Source of the DNA: DATBSK01 sp964501785
Lineage (GTDB): Bacteria; Actinomycetota; Acidimicrobiia; IMCC26256; PALSA-555
Length of the DNA: 64,000 nucleotides
Assembly (NCBI GenBank): GCA_964501785.1
Contig: CAZCUD010000001.1
Coordinates: forward strand, 186,001 to 250,000
Direction of reading: 5' to 3'
Made by a program: the position numbers and the translations under genes. Numbering within the stretch: position 1 is the first letter of the stretch; each line of letters begins with the position of its first letter. Shown here piece after piece: positions 16,590-25,400 of the stretch. The notes beneath the pieces were generated by a model. The model did not search any database, was not told the origin of the DNA, and was given only the letters and a program-made list of their open reading frames with translations.

Positions 16590-17825
16590 TCAGGGGCGCC
16601 ATCCACGCCCGGCGAACACCATCTGCACGTCGCTGATGTGGCGCTCGAGGAACGCGGCCTCGCAGTAGGAGAGGTAGAGGCGGAACAGCCGGAGCCCCGC
16701 CGGGCTGATCGGTGCCACCGGTCCCGGCTCGCCGGCTCGCGTCCACTCGGCTGCGTGGCGATCGAGGTTGGCGCGCCAGCGCCGCAGCGTCTCGGGGTAG
16801 TGGACGCCGATGTCGTGCACGTCGAGCACCGACAGGTCGGTCACGCGCGCGACGGACGACACGATCGCCGCGACCGACGGGAGGCAACCGCCCGGGAAGA
16901 CCGCGTCCTTGATGAAGTCGGTCCGGCGCTTCGAGCGCTCGTAGCTGCGGTCGTCGATGACGATGGCTTGGAGCGCCATGAGGCCGTCGGGCCGCAACAG
17001 CCGATCGCAGGTCGCGAAGAACGTGTCGAGCTGGCGCCACCCGACGGCCTCGATCATCTCGATCGACACGAGCCGGTCGTACGTGCCCGGAAGGTCCCGG
17101 TAGTCGTCGTTGCGCACGTCGACGAGATCGGCGAGACCGGCATCGACGACCCGCTTGCTCGCGAGCTCGTGCTGCGCGTCGGAGATGGTCGTGGTCGTGA
17201 CGTGACATCCGTAGCGCCCGGCCGCGTGCAGCGCGAAGCTGCCCCAGCCGGTGCCGATCTCGACGACGTGGTGCTCCGGCCCGAGGCGCAGCTGTCGGCA
17301 GAGCCGGTCGAGCTTCGCGGTCGAGGCCTCGGCGAGCGTCATCTCGGGGCGCTCGAACAGCGCGCACGAGTAGGTCATGGTCTCGTCGAGCAGGCAGGCG
17401 AAGAAGTCGTTGCCGCGGTCGTAGTGGGCGTGGATGTTGTCGCGGTCCGTCGCCCGCTCGGCCGTCGTGCCGGCGCGCCCGCCCCGGAGCCGATCGAGCG
17501 GATCGACCACCGCGCTGACGAGCCGGCCCGCGCGATCCGCGACGCGGTTCACCCCCGCGAGGCTGCGCAGGAGGACCCGCACGAGCGCGGTCGGGTCGTC
17601 GCAGTCCCACCAGCCGTCGACGTAGCTGCGCCCGAACCCCCGTGAGCCCTGGGTGAGCAGGGCACGGTAGGTGCGGTCGTCGTGGACGTGCACCGACACC
17701 CGCGGCTCGCCCCGTCCCGCCCGCCACTCCCCGGCCTCGTCGCGCACGACGAGCGTGCCGCCGCGGACCCGCGACGCCAGGGCGCGCACCGCGGTGCGGG
17801 CCGGCGCGGCGGGCGCCTCGGTCAT
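16590..17825 (-). CDS. cfa: Cyclopropane-fatty-acid-synthase-type methyltransferase
   Basis: SAM-dependent phospholipid methyltransferase of 411 residues. A lipid-binding N-terminal third precedes the catalytic part: AHYDRGNDFFACLLDETMTYSCALF is the CFA signature, HVVEIGTGWGSFALHAA the SAM motif, and TISDAQHELA the following strand. The C-terminus LFRLYLSYCEAAFLERH is also conserved. Family members add a methylene or methyl carbon to the double bond of membrane phospholipid chains. Together with DUF1365 and the FAD oxidoreductase it resembles the mycobacterial ufaA1 (Rv0447c) neighbourhood, from memory, so a methyl-branched product is possible. ATGA overlap with DUF1365. Confidence 0.9.
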   Translation of the reverse strand: MTEAPAAPARTAVRALASRVRGGTLVVRDEAGEWRAGRGEPRVSVHVHDDRTYRALLTQGSRGFGRSYVDGWWDCDDPTALVRVLLRSLAGVNRVADRAGRLVSAVVDPLDRLRGGRAGTTAERATDRDNIHAHYDRGNDFFACLLDETMTYSCALFERPEMTLAEASTAKLDRLCRQLRLGPEHHVVEIGTGWGSFALHAAGRYGCHVTTTTISDAQHELASKRVVDAGLADLVDVRNDDYRDLPGTYDRLVSIEMIEAVGWRQLDTFFATCDRLLRPDGLMALQAIVIDDRSYERSKRRTDFIKDAVFPGGCLPSVAAIVSSVARVTDLSVLDVHDIGVHYPETLRRWRANLDRHAAEWTRAGEPGPVAPISPAGLRLFRLYLSYCEAAFLERHISDVQMVFAGRGWRP

Positions 17826-18640
17826 CGCGCGCTGCCGACCGGCTCTCGGTCGGGGCGGACGGCTGGGTCCCGGCGTGGGTGCGGATGGACCGGCGCGCCC
17901 TTGCGCCACAGCGAGAGCGCCTGGCGCCGGATCGCCAGCGAGACGCGCAGCGTCATCAACGGATACGACCACAGCAGACGGCCGAGCTCGCGCCGGGTCG
18001 CGTCCCGTCGGCGCAACGTGAGCCCGGCCTCGAAGACGCGCGCACCCGCCTCCAGGCTCGCGAGCCGCAGGTCCAGCCGGTCTCCCGGCGCGTCGCAGCG
18101 CAGCGCGTACTCCTGGTCCATCCCCATGAAGGGTGACACGTGGAGCGCCTTGGCGAAGCGGTGCTCGACCCCGACGGCCCCGGTCCCGGCCGCCCCGGTC
18201 CCGGCCGCCCCGGCGCCAGGCGCCAGGACGTAGGCGTGCCGTTCGTGCCACGGGGTGTTCGTGACCTCGGCGACCACCGCGTCGATCCCGGTGCCGTCGG
18301 GGGCGAAGCAGAAGTACACCGTGATCGGGTTGAACAGCCACCCCCACGTGCGGAGGTGGGCGAGCATCGCGACCGGCCCGGTCGGGCGTGGGTGGCCGCG
18401 CGCGGCGACGAGGTCCTGCACGGCACCCTTCAGGCTCGTGTCGCTCGCGCCGTCGAGGAAGTCCTGACGGCGGAACCAGACCGCGTTCGGACCTCGGGCC
18501 GACCACAGGGGATGCCGGGCGCACAGCTCGTCGACCTCGTCGAGGTCGACGTAGGGCAGGGCGATCCGGTACCGGAACTCGTGACGCACCGGCACGAGGC
18601 GGCGGTGCGTCACGAAGCCTTCGTAGATCGCGCTCCTCAT
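17822..18640 (-). CDS. DUF1365 family protein
   Basis: Protein of 272 residues that begins MRSAIYEGFVTHRRLVPVRHEF, typical of DUF1365. It contains the conserved LRTWGWLFNPITVYFCF and EVTNTPWHERHAYVL blocks. Family members nearly always sit between a CFA-type methyltransferase and a flavin oxidoreductase, as here; biochemical function is not established. An insertion of Gly/Ala/Thr repeats (GAAGT units) interrupts the middle and is encoded by a 15-nt tandem repeat. It is 34 nt downstream of the FAD oxidoreductase and overlaps the methyltransferase start. Confidence 0.85.
   Translation of the reverse strand: MRSAIYEGFVTHRRLVPVRHEFRYRIALPYVDLDEVDELCARHPLWSARGPNAVWFRRQDFLDGASDTSLKGAVQDLVAARGHPRPTGPVAMLAHLRTWGWLFNPITVYFCFAPDGTGIDAVVAEVTNTPWHERHAYVLAPGAGAAGTGAAGTGAVGVEHRFAKALHVSPFMGMDQEYALRCDAPGDRLDLRLASLEAGARVFEAGLTLRRRDATRRELGRLLWSYPLMTLRVSLAIRRQALSLWRKGAPVHPHPRRDPAVRPDREPVGSAR
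18182..18211 (-). repeat. 15-nt tandem repeat inside DUF1365 coding sequence
   Basis: Two perfect copies of a 15-nt GC-rich unit (GGTCCCGGCCGCCCC on the plus strand) followed by a partial copy. In frame, they add five residues (GTGAA-type) per unit, so copy-number change would not break the gene. Confidence 0.75.
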
Positions 18641-18674
18641 CGCGACGCGCACGGAGCGAGAGTCAGGGCCGTGC

Positions 18675-19922
18675 TCACAGCCGCGCTCCGAGCAGCTCGC
18701 AGACGCGCAGGGCGCTCTGCACGCCGTCCTCGTGGAAGCCGTAGCCCCAGTAGGCGCCGCAGTACCACGTGCCGCGCACGCCGTTGATCTCGGCGGCGCG
18801 GCGCTGCGCGCGCACGGCGGCCGCATCGAAGACCGGGTGCGAGTAGTCGAACGTCGCGAGCACCGAGTCGGGGTCGATCGCGTCGGGTCGGTTGAGCGTG
18901 ACACAGAGCTGGTGGGCCGAGCGTAGGCCCTGCAGCCGGTTGAGGTGGTAGGTGACGGTGGAGCGGTCGGTGGCGTCGGCGAGGCGGTGGTAGTTCCAGC
19001 TCGCCCACGCCGCGCGCCGGCGCGGCAGCATCCGCCTGTCGGTGTGGAGGGTCGCGACGTTCGGCTGGTACGCGATCGCACCGAGGATCTCGCGCTCGGC
19101 GTCGGTCGGGTCGGACAACAGCTCGAGGGCCTGGTCGCTGTGCGCGGCGACGATCACGTGGTCGAAGGTCTCGGGCGCCGCACCCGCGGCCAGCACCTCG
19201 ACGCCGGCCTCGCGGCGGGTGATCTTCTCGATCGGCGACGCCAGGCGCAGCCGGTCCTGCAGGGGCTCGAGCACCTTGTCCACGTAGCGGGCCGCGCCGC
19301 CGGTCACGGTCCTCCACTGCGGCCGCCCGCCGAGCTCGAGGAGCCCGTGGTTGTCGAAGAACCGGGCGAAGGTCGTCGCGGGGAAGCGCAGGAACGTCTG
19401 CGGGTCGGCCGACCAGATCGCGCTGCCGAGCGGCACGAGATACCGGTCGACGAACCCGCGTGACCACTTCCCGGTCGAGAGGAGGTCGGCGAGCGTCACG
19501 TCGGGATCGTCACCCGCGTCGAGGAGACGGCGCGCGGTGCGGTTGAACCGCACCACGTCGGCCAGCATCCGGTGGAACGACGGCCGAGCGAGGTTGCGCG
19601 GCTGGGCGAAGACCGTGCGCGCCGACGTCCCGCACCACTCGATGTCGGCCGCCTCGTCGGCGACCGAGAAGCTCATGTCGCTCTCGTGGCTCGCCACGTC
19701 GAGCCGCTCGAGCAGCCGGGTGAAGGCGGGGTAGGTCCGCTCGTTGAACACGATGAAGCCGGTGTCGACGTGGTGGGTCTCCTCGGGGAGGTCGACCCGC
19801 ACGGTGTTGGTGTGCCCACCCGGGCGGGTGTCGGCCTCGTAGATCGTGAGGTCGTGGTCGCGGCCGAGCAGGTGCGCGCACACCAGTCCGGAGACGCCGG
19901 TGCCGACGACGGCGATCCTCAC
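18675..19922 (-). CDS. NAD(P)/FAD-dependent amine-oxidase-like oxidoreductase
   Basis: Flavoprotein of 415 residues with GTG start VRIAVVGTGVSGLVCAHLL giving the FAD-binding GxGxxG. YEADTRPGGHTNTVRVDL and HVDTGFIVFNERTYP follow, typical of the oxidoreductase paired with CFA methyltransferases and DUF1365 (Rv0449c-like, from memory). C-terminal WYCGAYWGYGFHEDGVQSAL is the second FAD contact. A plausible role is oxidation or reduction of a modified fatty acyl chain; the reaction is unproven. The start overlaps the SDR stop (GTGA), so the genes are coupled. Confidence 0.88.
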   Translation of the reverse strand: MRIAVVGTGVSGLVCAHLLGRDHDLTIYEADTRPGGHTNTVRVDLPEETHHVDTGFIVFNERTYPAFTRLLERLDVASHESDMSFSVADEAADIEWCGTSARTVFAQPRNLARPSFHRMLADVVRFNRTARRLLDAGDDPDVTLADLLSTGKWSRGFVDRYLVPLGSAIWSADPQTFLRFPATTFARFFDNHGLLELGGRPQWRTVTGGAARYVDKVLEPLQDRLRLASPIEKITRREAGVEVLAAGAAPETFDHVIVAAHSDQALELLSDPTDAEREILGAIAYQPNVATLHTDRRMLPRRRAAWASWNYHRLADATDRSTVTYHLNRLQGLRSAHQLCVTLNRPDAIDPDSVLATFDYSHPVFDAAAVRAQRRAAEINGVRGTWYCGAYWGYGFHEDGVQSALRVCELLGARL

Positions 19923-20914
19923 GCCGCACCCGCTTCCGCCGTGCACGCAGCGCCGAGTCGGTGCTGGCACCAGGCCCAGAGGCGCGCACCGTCGGCCACG
20001 TCGTCGCGCGAGCGGGTGCTCGGGAGCTTGTGCTCGGAGCGGGGCGCCCGGTCGAGCCAGAGCTGCCCCGTCGACGCGAGCGCCTCGGGCGCGGCGGCCA
20101 GCCAGACGATCGTGTCGGCACCCTGCTCGGGGGTGCGCAGGATCGGGCGCATGAGCCGCCCGAAGCCGGTCAGCGAGTCGTGCAGGCCGGGCGTGTCGAC
20201 CCAGCCGGGGTGCATCGCGTGGAACACGATCCGCGACGGAGGAGTCCGTCGGGCCCACTCGTGCGTGAGGACGACCTGGGCGCGCTTGGCGCGCGCGTAG
20301 GCCTTCACGCCGTCGTACCCGTCGGCGGGCATCTCGAGGCGCGCGAGATCGAAGCCCTGCGTGTACATGCCTCCCGAGGTGACGGTGATCACCCTCGCCG
20401 GCTCGGCGTGCTCGAGTGCGGGCAGCAGCAGCTGGGTGAGGAGGAACGGGCCGAGCACGTGGGTCGCCACGGTGAGCTCGACGCCCGCCTCGGTCGTGCG
20501 GTGCTCCCGCGAGAGCATCCCGGCGTTGTGCACGAGCACGTCGAGCCGGTCGTGCCGGTAGCGGAACCAGCCCGCGAAGCGGCGGATGGACTCGGGGTCG
20601 GAGAGATCGCCGATCGCGAAGTCGACGTCGTCGTTCCCCGAGTCGCGCACGATCGCCGCACGAGCGTCCTCGGCGCGCTGCTCGTCGCGCGCGGGGAAGC
20701 GGATCGCCGCGCCGAGACGCGCCATCGCGGTGGCCGCGCTGCGGCCGATCCCCGACGTCGCGCCGGTCACGACCGCGACGCGGCCGTCCATCCGCGGGAT
20801 GGGAGCCCAGCGGGGGTCGTCGTCGCGGGCGCGCACGTCGAACCCGATCCGAGAGAAGCTGCCGACGACGCTCGCCTCGAGCGCGCCGTCGAGCAGGCGA
20901 CGGGCGCTGGTCAT
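19919..20914 (-). CDS. Short-chain dehydrogenase/reductase (DHRS12/WWOX-like)
   Basis: Protein of 331 residues. A 40-residue leader precedes the Rossmann start VAVVTGATSGIGRSAATAMA (TGxxxGIG). The NAG motif is VLVHNAGML and the catalytic Tyr-x3-Lys lies in YARAKRAQ, with the catalytic Ser in TVTSGGMY. HAMHPGWVDTPGL is the usual C-terminal substrate loop. It likely acts on a hydrophobic alcohol or ketone. ATGA overlap with the upstream SRPBCC gene and GTGA overlap with the FAD oxidoreductase place it in the lipid operon. Confidence 0.88.
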   Translation of the reverse strand: MTSARRLLDGALEASVVGSFSRIGFDVRARDDDPRWAPIPRMDGRVAVVTGATSGIGRSAATAMARLGAAIRFPARDEQRAEDARAAIVRDSGNDDVDFAIGDLSDPESIRRFAGWFRYRHDRLDVLVHNAGMLSREHRTTEAGVELTVATHVLGPFLLTQLLLPALEHAEPARVITVTSGGMYTQGFDLARLEMPADGYDGVKAYARAKRAQVVLTHEWARRTPPSRIVFHAMHPGWVDTPGLHDSLTGFGRLMRPILRTPEQGADTIVWLAAAPEALASTGQLWLDRAPRSEHKLPSTRSRDDVADGARLWAWCQHRLGAACTAEAGAA

Positions 20915-21342
20915 CGGTTGAGCTCGCGCTCGAGCCCGTCGCGGGCGTCGTCGCCGAGGCGATCGAACGCGCGCTGCAGGAGCGGGTCCGCGAGGCGCGC
21001 CAGGCCCTTGAGGGCGAGGTCCGCGTCGTAGGTGACCCGCGAGCCGGTGCCGGCGGGCTCGATCGTGATCCGGTCGAGCGAGCGCAGCCGAGCGTTCTCG
21101 GCCTGGAGCACGAGGCTGTGGGAAGGCCGGTGCTCGATCAGCTCGTACTCGAGCTCGACCTCCCGGCCCCGGAACTCGGTGACGACGTGGAACCGGCTCC
21201 CGGGCCCGATGGGGCCGTCATCGAGGCGCTCGGCTCGGACGACGCTCGGATCCCAGTCTCGGACCGAGGTGAAGTCGGCCAGGTACTCGAACGCCCGCTC
21301 GGGCGCCCAGCTCGACTCGACGGTGGTGCGGTACTTCGCCAT
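20911..21342 (-). CDS. SRPBCC (START-fold) lipid- or ligand-binding protein
   Basis: Protein of 143 residues starting MAKYRTTVESSWAPERAFEYLADFTSVRDWDPSV, the standard opening of polyketide-cyclase/dehydrase-like SRPBCC proteins with a deep hydrophobic cavity. The start at 21342 is fixed by an AGGAGGT ribosome-binding site on the minus strand. It is the first gene of the lipid operon and may carry or present the lipid substrate (inference). Its promoter region contains the palindrome ATTTAGCACTAAAT, shared with the ABC exporter operon at 63 kb. Confidence 0.85.
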   Translation of the reverse strand: MAKYRTTVESSWAPERAFEYLADFTSVRDWDPSVVRAERLDDGPIGPGSRFHVVTEFRGREVELEYELIEHRPSHSLVLQAENARLRSLDRITIEPAGTGSRVTYDADLALKGLARLADPLLQRAFDRLGDDARDGLERELNR

Positions 21343-21376
21343 GGGGGACCTCCTGGTCCCCACCAGCGTAGCAGTG

Positions 21377-21390
21377 ATTTAGCACTAAAT
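21377..21390 (-). promoter_or_regulatory. Palindromic operator ATTTAGCACTAAAT before the lipid operon
   Basis: Perfect 14-bp inverted repeat (ATTTAG-CA-CTAAAT) in an AT-rich pocket 34 nt upstream of the SRPBCC start. Twelve bases, ATTTAGCACTAA, recur at 63055-63066. TTAG-N2-CTAA palindromes resemble MarR/SlyA-type sites. CTAAAT within it could double as a -10 box on the minus strand. Confidence 0.5.
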
Positions 21391-21437
21391 ACCATCGCGA
21401 GGAGCGCCCGTCGTTGCCGGTCCGCCGGTTGACGGGG

Positions 21438-21593
21438 TCAGGTCTTCTTCGCGGCCTCCCGCGCCTCCTCCATCTGCTGGAGCCGCATCCCCTCGCGCCC
21501 GGTCTTGGTGAAGAAGAACACGCCCAGCGCGAAGCACAGCCACAGCACACCGATGCCGACGAGCAGCACCCCGATCCCGATCATCGTCTCCAC
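21438..21593 (-). CDS. Small single-pass membrane protein
   Basis: Protein of 51 residues read from GTG 21593 (VETMIGIGVLLVGIGVLWLC), chosen because GGGGAG lies 6 nt upstream. It has one long transmembrane helix (LLVGIGVLWLCFALGVFFF) followed by a charged tail (TKTGREGMRLQQMEEAREAAKK) that may be amphipathic. No family is recognised. It stands alone between the lipid operon promoter and a divergent methyltransferase gene. Confidence 0.6.
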   Translation of the reverse strand: METMIGIGVLLVGIGVLWLCFALGVFFFTKTGREGMRLQQMEEAREAAKKT

Positions 21594-21699
21594 GACATCT
21601 CCCCTGTCCGCGCCGTGGGCCTGCGCCACGACCCCCGGATCATCCGCGGCCCGGACCGGCCGGGCCAGGGCAAGAAGTCACACCCGTCGCGCCGCTGAT

Positions 21700-21705
21700 T
21701 ACCGT
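21700..21705 (+). promoter_or_regulatory. -10 box TACCGT for a leaderless methyltransferase gene
   Basis: TACCGT ends 6 nt before the GTG at 21712 with no Shine-Dalgarno sequence, matching the leaderless pattern. Confidence 0.5.
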
Positions 21706-21711
21706 GCGGGC

Positions 21712-22332
21712 GTGTCGAGTGCGCACTGGGACAAGGTCTGGAGCACGCGGGCGGCCGACGCCGTCAGCTGGCACCAGGACGAGCCGAGCCTCTCGCTGCG
21801 CCTGATCACCGGTCTCGTCGACCCGCGTGCCGATCCGAGCCCGTCGGTCGTCGACGTCGGCGGGGGCGCGTCCCGCCTCGTCGACGGGCTCCTCGCCGCG
21901 GGCTATCGCGACGTGACGGTCGTCGACCTCGCCGAAGCGGCGCTCGATCAGGCCCGGGCCCGGCTCGGAGCCGACGCCGAGCGCGTCACCTGGGTCGTCG
22001 GCGACGCGACGACGCTCGACCTCGACCGGCGGTTCGACCTGTGGCACGACCGGGCGGTCCTGCACTTCCTCGTCGAGCCGGGGGATCGAGCGCGCTACGT
22101 GGAGGCGCTGCGCCGCGCGATCGACGTGGGCGGTCACGTCGTGCTCGCCACCTTCGGCCCCGACGGACCGACCTCGTGCTCGGGGCTGCCGGTGCGTCGC
22201 TACGACGAGGCCGCCATGCGCGAGACCCTCGGCTCGGACTTCGAGCTGCTCGAGACCGTCGAGGAGTCGCACCGAACCCCGACCGGTCAGACCCAGGCGT
22301 TCCTCTACGCCACCTTCCGCCGAACCGACTGA
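21712..22332 (+). CDS. Class I SAM-dependent methyltransferase
   Basis: Protein of 206 residues. It opens SSAHWDKVWSTRAADAVSWHQ, then has the SAM-binding motif VVDVGGGASRLVDGLLAAGY, acidic loop VTVVDLAEAAL, and WVVGDATTLDL. SWHQ followed by LWHDRAVLHFLVEP is characteristic of a small methyltransferase group close to TehB/UbiE-like enzymes. The substrate is unknown. GTG 21712 is favoured by the -10 box 6 nt upstream. The palindromic element A6 begins 6 nt after its stop. Confidence 0.85.
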   Translation: MSSAHWDKVWSTRAADAVSWHQDEPSLSLRLITGLVDPRADPSPSVVDVGGGASRLVDGLLAAGYRDVTVVDLAEAALDQARARLGADAERVTWVVGDATTLDLDRRFDLWHDRAVLHFLVEPGDRARYVEALRRAIDVGGHVVLATFGPDGPTSCSGLPVRRYDEAAMRETLGSDFELLETVEESHRTPTGQTQAFLYATFRRTD

Positions 22333-22337
22333 CCGGT

Positions 22338-22375
22338 TGCGTAGGTCACCTTCGTAGAGAGGGTCGAGCAACGCA
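22338..22375 (+). repeat. 38-nt palindromic intergenic element, copy A6
   Basis: Starts TGCGTAGGTC, ends GAGCAACGCA; one outer mismatch. It lies 6 nt after the methyltransferase stop and 34 nt before the cyclase start, 14 kb from the other five copies and in the same orientation. Confidence 0.85.
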
Positions 22376-22409
22376 TGCGAGACTCCCCGTTCACGCGGAG
22401 GAGGTGGGG

Positions 22410-25400
22410 ATGGTCGGGCTGCCGACCGGGACCGTGACGTTCCTGTTCACGGACCTCGAGGGTTCGACGCGGCTGTGGGAGCAGCATCCCGACGCGATGC
22501 GCGCGGCGCTGGCGCGCCACGACGAGCTGATGACCCGGGCCATCGAGGATCACCACGGCCACGTCATCAAGACGACCGGCGACGGGTTCTTCGCCGCCTT
22601 CGCCTCCGCGTCGGACGGGGTCGAGGCCGCGATCGACGCCCAGCTCGCCCTGGCCCGCGAAGACTGGCCCGAGACCGGCGAGCTGCGCGTCCGCATGGGC
22701 CTGCACACCGGGGCGGCCGAGCTGCGCGACGGCGACTACCACGGGCCGACCCTGAACCGGGCCGCTCGCCTCATGTCGGTCGGCCACGGCGGGCAGGTCC
22801 TGGTGTCGCTGATCACGAGCGAGCTCGTGCGCGGGGCCGACATCGAGCTCGTCGACCTCGGCACGCACCACCTGCGCGACCTCGCCGAGCCCGAGCAGAT
22901 CTTCCAGGTCGCCCATCCCGGCCTCCGCGCCGAGTTCGGCGCGCTGCGCACCGCGGCGCGCCCCGCGCCGCCGAGCAACGTCCCCGTCGCGCTCGATCGA
23001 CTGATCGGGCGCACCCGCGAGCTGCAGGAGGTGCGGGACCGCCTGCGCGAGGCGCGCCTGCTCACCTTGCTCGGCACCGGCGGCATCGGCAAGACGCGCC
23101 TCGCGATGGAGGTCGCACGCGGGCTGTGTTCCGAGTACGACGACCGCGTCTACGTGGTCGACCTGAGCGGCTGCACCGACCTCGACGCCGTGCTCGCGGT
23201 CGTCACCCGCACGATCGGCGTGCAGGAGGGGAGCGACGGCTCGCTGCTCGACGGCATCAAGGAGCGCATCGGCGACGACCCGATGCTGCTCGTGCTCGAC
23301 AACTTCGAGCAGGTGACGACCGCCGGCGCCGCGGTCGTCGAGCTCTTGCGCGACTGCCCCGGTCTCACCGCGCTCGTCACCAGTCGCGAGGCGCTCAACG
23401 TCAGCGGCGAGCAGGTGTACCCGGTTCCGCCCCTCGCCCTGCCCGCCGAGCGTGGTGACGTGTCGGTGGACGAGGCGGTCGCGTCCGACGCGGTCCAGCT
23501 CTTCGTCGATCGCGCCCGGGCGGTGCGCGCCGACTTCGAGCTCACCGCGGAGAACGCACCAGCCGTCGTCGAGCTCTGCGAGCGGCTCGACGGCCTCCCG
23601 CTCGCGATCGAGCTCGCGACCGCGCGGCTCGCCCTGTTCTCACCCGAGGCCCTCGTCGAGCGCCTCGGGAGCCGACTCGACCTGCTCACCGGCGGCGCGC
23701 GCGACGCGCCGGAGCGCCAGCGCGCACTGCGCGACACGATCGGCTGGAGCTACGACCTGCTCACCGCCGACGAGCAACGACTGCTCGCGCTGCTCGCGGT
23801 GTTCTCGGGCGCGACCATCACCGCGGTCGAGCAGGTCGCCGCCCGCGCCGAGGGTCTGGCGTCGGTCGACGTCCTCGACGGCCTGGGCTCGCTGGTGGCC
23901 AAGAGCCTCGTCCGCCGGTCCGAGGGCGCGGCCGGCGCGGAGCCCCGCGTCTCCATGCTCGAGACGATCCGCGCGTTCGCGGCCGAACGCCTCGGCGACG
24001 ACGCCGAGCTGCGCCGCCGGGTCGAGCGCGCGCACGCCGAGTACTTCGCCGAGTGGGCGGCGAGCCGGCGCGAGCCGTTGTCGGGCGACGGGCGCGACGC
24101 GGCCGCGGCGGTGATGGCCGAGGACGCCGAGAACCTGAGCAGCGCGTGGCGCTACTGGGTCGGCCAGGCCGACTTCGAGCAGCTCGACCGGCTCATCGAC
24201 GGACTGTGGCCGCTCTACGAGCTGCGGGGCTGGTACTTCTCGACCGCGGCGCTCATCGAGGACCTCCTCGGCGTGCTGTCGTCGTCACCGTTCACGAAGG
24301 AGCGGCTCCTCCAGCAGATCAGGCTCCAGACCAGCCTCGCCCGCGTCCTCATGGCCTCGCAGGGGTACACGCCCGAGACCGAGCGGGCCCATCAGCGCGC
24401 GCTGCAGCTGTGCGAGGAGCTCGGTGAGGTGCCGCAGCTCGTGCCGGTGCTGCGCGTGCTGTCGAGCTTCTACATCTACCTGAGCGACTTCGAGCAGGCG
24501 CGGCGGATCGGCGAGCAGCTGCTCAGCCTCGCCGAGCGCTTCGACGACAACCGCGCCCGGGTCGAGGGCCACCTCCTGATCGGCGTCAACGAGGGCATGC
24601 TGGCCCGGCTCCAGGTGGGCATCGAGCACCTCGAGCAGGGCATCGAGGCGTACGGCGCGGGCCCCGTCGACGCAGATCGCTTCCAGACCGGGAACGACCC
24701 GGGGGTGGTCATCCAGGTCGTCGCCGGGATGCTGCTGTGGATGGCGGGCTTCCCCGACCAGGCGCGCGATCGCGCCGACGACGCGGTCCGCCTGGCCGAG
24801 CATCTGCGCCATCCGCCCAGCAGCGCGTACGCGCACTTCCACACCGGCCTGATCCGGATGTGGCGCAACGAGCCGGTCTCGGCGCTCGAGCACGCCCGCG
24901 CCGTGGTGGAGATCTCCGACGCGCACGAGCTCCCGGTCTGGCGCGCGGTCGGATCGTGCCTGCGCGGCGCGGCGGTCGCCGCGACCGGCGAGCCGGACGA
25001 AGGGCTGGTGCTGTTCGAAGCCGCGGTCGACCAGTACCGGGCACTGAAGACGCCACCGGTGTTCTGGGCGCCGCTGCTCCAGCTGCACGCCGCGGTGTGC
25101 GCGCTCGCCGGGCGGCCCGCCGAAGGGCTCGCGCTCGTGGACGAGGCGCTGGACGTGATCGCGCAGGACGCCGGCCCGCAGATGTCGGCGTCGGAGCTGC
25201 TGACGTTGAAGGGTCAGCTGCTCCTCGCGACGGCGGACGAAGCCGAAGCCGAGGAGTGCTTCCGCCGTGCCGTGGCGAGCGCGGACGCCATGAACGCGCC
25301 CATGTTCCAGCTGCGCGCCACGCTCGCCCTGGCGAAGCTCTGGGCGCAGCAGGGCGAGCGCGAGGAAGCGCGTACCGCGTTGCAGGACGCCTACGCGCGC

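Noticed and set aside
21377..21390. CIRCE heat-shock element
   Set aside because: TTAGCAC is present but the second CIRCE arm (GAGTGCTAA after 9 nt) is missing; the site is a short TTAG-N2-CTAA palindrome instead.
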